Of a DNA stretch of 64,000 nt, positions 61,319 through 64,000 are shown in pieces. Source of the stretch: Microbispora hainanensis (GTDB taxonomy: Bacteria > Actinomycetota > Actinomycetes > Streptosporangiales > Streptosporangiaceae). The notes under the pieces were generated by a model. That model had not been told where the DNA came from. It ran no database searches and saw only the letters and a list, made by a program, of their open reading frames with translations. Each line of letters begins with the position of its first letter. The first letter of the stretch is position 1. The stretch covers positions 1-64,000 of the forward strand of contig NZ_VIRM01000040.1 in the NCBI RefSeq assembly GCF_006874475.1, given 5' to 3'. Position numbers and translations under genes: made by a program.

Positions 61319-64000
61319 GTGCACTCGGTGACCGCGATCGTCGTCGCTCACGACGGCGCCCGCTGGCTCAAGGAGACGCTGGCGGCGGTGCTGCGCCAGA
61401 CCCGGCCTCTCGACCGTGTCGTCGGCGTCGACAACGGCAGCCGTGACGGCAGCGGGAAGCTGCTGACCGAGGCGTTCGGGCCGGGCAACGTGCTGACCCT
61501 GCCCAGGTCCACCGGGTTCGGCGAGGCCGTCCACGAGGTGTTGCGGCGGCTGCCGCCCGCGCCCGCCCAGGAATGGGTCTGGCTGCTCCACGACGACTGC
61601 GCGCCCGACCCGCACGCGCTGCAGGCCCTGCTGTGGGCCGCCGAGCAGGATCCCAAGGCCGCCATCCTCGGCCCCAAGCTGCGCGACTGGCTCGACCGGC
61701 GGGTGCTGCTGGAGATGGGCGTGACCGTCAGCAGGTCGGGACGGCGCGACACCGGCCTGGAGCCCAGGGAGTACGACCAGGGCCAGCACGACGGGATCGC
61801 CGACGTCCTGTCGGTCTCCACGGCGGGCATGCTCATCCGCAGGGACGTCTGGGACGAGCTGTCCGGCCTCGACCCCGCGCTGCCGCTGTTCCGCGACGAC
61901 CTCGACCTGTGCTGGCGGGCCCGTACGGCCGGGCACCGCGTGCTCAACGTGAGCGACGCGGTGGCCTGGCACGCCGAGGCGTCGGCGCGGCGGCGGCGCA
62001 GGATCGCCTCCAGCGAGCAGCACCCGCGCAGGCTCGACCGGCGCAACGGCCTGTTCGTCCTGATGGCCAACGTGCCGTTCGGCGCGCTCGTGCGGGCGCT
62101 GCTGCGCAACGTCATCGGGTCGACGCTGCGGGCCCTGCTGTTCCTGCTGGCCAAGCAGCCGGCCAACGCCCTCGACGAACTGGCCGCGCTCGGCTCGGTC
62201 ATCGGCCATCCCTGGCGCCTGCTACGCGCCCGCAAGGCCAGGAAGAAGGGCAGAAAACAGGGCTGGCCCGCGATCCGCCGCAAACTCACCCCGCCGGGCG
62301 CCGCGCTGCGGCGGCTGGCCGACATGGTGCAGGGCTTCCTCGCCGGAGCCGGTCCGGTCGACTCGGCGGGCCGCCACCACGCCGCCGCGGACCCCGGCCA
62401 GGAGGACGACGGCGACGAGCTGCTGACCGACTCGGGCGGCGTCCAGCGCATGTTGAGCAGCCCCGGCGTGGTGCTTTTCCTGATCCTCGCGGTGATCACA
62501 CTGGCGGCCGAAAGGACGCTGCTGCCCGCCCTCCTGTCCTCCGACGGGCACCTGGGCGGCGGCGCCCTGGTGCCGGTCACCGGGAGCGCGTCCGACCTGT
62601 GGCGGCTCTACATCGAAGACCACCACGCCGCCGGGCTCGGCTCGCAGACCTGGGCCCCGCCGTACGTCGCCGTGCTGGCCGGGCTGTCGGCGGTCGCGCT
62701 GGGCAAGACGTGGCTGGCCGTGGCCGTGGTGCTGCTCGGCTGCGTGCCGCTGGCCGGGCTCTCGGCGTACGCCGCGACCAAGCGGATGATCTCGTACACG
62801 CCCGCGCGGGTCTGGCTGGCCGCCACCTACGCCCTGCTGCCGGTCACGACGGGCGTGATCGCCGGCGGGCGGCTCGGCACCGCGATCGTCATCGTGCTGC
62901 TGCCCGCCTACGCGGCGCTCGCCACGCGGGTGATCGCCGGATCGCGCCGGGCCGCCTGGGGCTTCGGCCTGCTCCTGGCCGTGGGCACGGCCTTCGTCCC
63001 GCTCGTGTACGTGCTGGTGGCCATACTCGGCGGGCTCGCCGCGGTGTCCTTCGGCGGCATCCGCAGGGGCGTCAGGCGGTCGCTCGTGATCGGCCTCGGC
63101 ACCCCGGTCGTGCTGCTGCTCCCGTGGCTGGTGCAGATCGCCAGGGAACCGGGACGGATCCTGCTCGAATCCGGCCTGCACGACGCCCGCCTCATCGACC
63201 CCCGCCTCGGCGCCGACCACCTGCTCATGCTGAGCCCAGGCGGGCCGGGGGTGCCGCCCGTGTGGGCGACGGCGGGCCTCATCGCGGTCGCGCTGGCCGC
63301 GCTGCTGCTGCGGCGGCACCAGATGGTCGTCGCCATCGGCTGGGGCGTCATGCTCTTCGGGCTGCTGGTGGCGATCGTGGTCAGCCGGGTCGGCGGCGCG
63401 GCGTGGCCGGGGGTGCCGCTGGCCTTCGCGGCGACCGGCCTGCTGGTGGCCGCCGCGCACCAGGCGCACCGGATCGCCGAGTTCCGGGCGGCGAGAGGGT
63501 TGCGCCGCCTGGGCGCGATGCTGATCGTCGTGGTCGCCTTCGCGACCCCGCTCGCCGCCGCCGCTCTGTGGGTGACCAGAGGCGCGCACGGCCCGCTGCG
63601 CGGCGACCTGAGCGACCCGGTGCCGGTGCTCGCCGAGCTTCAGTCGGAGCCCGGCGAGGGCACGCTCCTGCTGCGTCCCAGGGACGGCAGGGTCGGCTAC
63701 ACGCTGATGCGCGGCCGGGGCCCGCTGATCGGCGAGTCCGACCTCGAATCGCCCCGGGACGCGACCGATCGCTTCACGACCGCGGTCGCCGGGCTCGCCT
63801 CGGGCCGCGGCAGCACGTACGTCGAGACGCTCGCGTCGTCGGGGGTCCGCTTCGTGACGGTGCCTGGCCGGGTCGACCCCGCCCTGCAACAGGCGCTCGA
63901 CTCCCAGCCCGCCCTGGTCAGGGTGAGCCTCTCGGAGACGGGCGGCCTGTGGCGCGTGGCCGGTCAGGTGACCGTGCCCGCGCCGCCGGCGACCGCGGGC
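61319..64000 (+). CDS. Large GT2 glycosyltransferase with polytopic membrane domain (partial)
   Basis: The open frame runs 894 codons to the window end without a stop. The N-terminal 300 residues are a GT2 domain: VTAIVVAHDGARWLKETLAAVL, VDNGSRDGSG, LLHDDCAPD (metal motif), and FRDDLDLCWRARTAGH. A basic region is followed by many membrane helices (VVLFLILAVITLAAE, YVAVLAGLSAVALG, LVIGLGTPVVLLLPWLV and more). This class is usual next to whiB in actinomycetes and is thought to add sugars to envelope glycans. GTG at 61319, with a TAGGAC stretch 5 nt before; no ribosome-binding site. Confidence 0.85.
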   Translation, partial: MHSVTAIVVAHDGARWLKETLAAVLRQTRPLDRVVGVDNGSRDGSGKLLTEAFGPGNVLTLPRSTGFGEAVHEVLRRLPPAPAQEWVWLLHDDCAPDPHALQALLWAAEQDPKAAILGPKLRDWLDRRVLLEMGVTVSRSGRRDTGLEPREYDQGQHDGIADVLSVSTAGMLIRRDVWDELSGLDPALPLFRDDLDLCWRARTAGHRVLNVSDAVAWHAEASARRRRRIASSEQHPRRLDRRNGLFVLMANVPFGALVRALLRNVIGSTLRALLFLLAKQPANALDELAALGSVIGHPWRLLRARKARKKGRKQGWPAIRRKLTPPGAALRRLADMVQGFLAGAGPVDSAGRHHAAADPGQEDDGDELLTDSGGVQRMLSSPGVVLFLILAVITLAAERTLLPALLSSDGHLGGGALVPVTGSASDLWRLYIEDHHAAGLGSQTWAPPYVAVLAGLSAVALGKTWLAVAVVLLGCVPLAGLSAYAATKRMISYTPARVWLAATYALLPVTTGVIAGGRLGTAIVIVLLPAYAALATRVIAGSRRAAWGFGLLLAVGTAFVPLVYVLVAILGGLAAVSFGGIRRGVRRSLVIGLGTPVVLLLPWLVQIAREPGRILLESGLHDARLIDPRLGADHLLMLSPGGPGVPPVWATAGLIAVALAALLLRRHQMVVAIGWGVMLFGLLVAIVVSRVGGAAWPGVPLAFAATGLLVAAAHQAHRIAEFRAARGLRRLGAMLIVVVAFATPLAAAALWVTRGAHGPLRGDLSDPVPVLAELQSEPGEGTLLLRPRDGRVGYTLMRGRGPLIGESDLESPRDATDRFTTAVAGLASGRGSTYVETLASSGVRFVTVPGRVDPALQQALDSQPALVRVSLSETGGLWRVAGQVTVPAPPATAG

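Noticed and set aside
1..64000. tRNA, rRNA, integrase, transposase or attachment sites
   Set aside because: None recognised anywhere in the window, so I do not call an integrated element despite the accessory look of 2-12.6 kb.

Overview
The window is 64 kb of high-GC DNA with strong third-position G/C bias. GTG and TTG starts are frequent and many genes look leaderless. The gene content (WhiB, a split F420 pathway fbiC plus fbiA-fbiB, a remnant of a mycothiol-dependent enzyme, SARP, LytR-CpsA-Psr ligases, FxSxx-COOH proteins) points to a filamentous actinobacterium, probably Streptosporangiales. The family-level placement is inference from gene content only. I see no tRNA, rRNA, CRISPR array or intact insertion sequence.

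Layout. 0-5.5 kb is a regulatory and accessory stretch: a SARP/NB-ARC regulator, a TetR regulator, a deletion scar where two divergently oriented genes have lost their 5' ends, a small helix-turn-helix gene behind a palindrome, and a beta-lactamase-fold esterase. 5.5-12.6 kb is a conflict- or RiPP-like island. It contains fxsT (NB-ARC plus TPR), a 55-residue precursor ending in FQSAI (8206-8373), a SIR2-domain protein, an nSTAND1 ATPase with TPR tail, and an HExxH peptide beta-hydroxylase-like protein. No cyclophane-forming radical SAM maturase is encoded beside them.

12.7-49.4 kb is dominated by cell-envelope glycopolymer genes. These are two LCP ligases, glycosyltransferases of GT2, GT4 and GT-C type, a fused cytidylyltransferase/short-chain reductase (Bcs1-like, expected to make CDP-ribitol), a TagF-like polymerase, and two CDP-alcohol phosphotransferases. 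There are also a nucleotidyltransferase, an sn-glycerol-1-phosphate dehydrogenase homologue, two flippase-like membrane proteins, an acyltransferase and a GDP-mannose pyrophosphorylase-like enzyme. Set among them are a GNAT enzyme, a voltage-gated cation channel, an acetoacetate-decarboxylase-like protein, an ECF42 sigma factor with its DGPF/YCII partner, and a pair of membrane-tethered proteins that each carry two FtsX-ectodomain-like repeats.

49.4-64 kb holds an AlkA-like glycosylase, fbiC, a lipoprotein, an anchored solute-binding/VWA protein, fbiB and fbiA, a membrane protein with a Gln/Pro/Tyr-rich tail, whiB with two tandem promoter candidates, and a very large GT2 membrane glycosyltransferase cut by the window end.

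How they work together. The 16-25 kb genes form a coherent supply line: activated polyol phosphates (CDP-ribitol, possibly CDP-glycerol from G1P) feed a TagF-like polymerase and glycosyltransferases, and LCP proteins attach the finished polymer to peptidoglycan. fbiC, fbiA and fbiB supply F420. The FxSxx island looks like a peptide-linked signalling or conflict module and is the best candidate for something undescribed.
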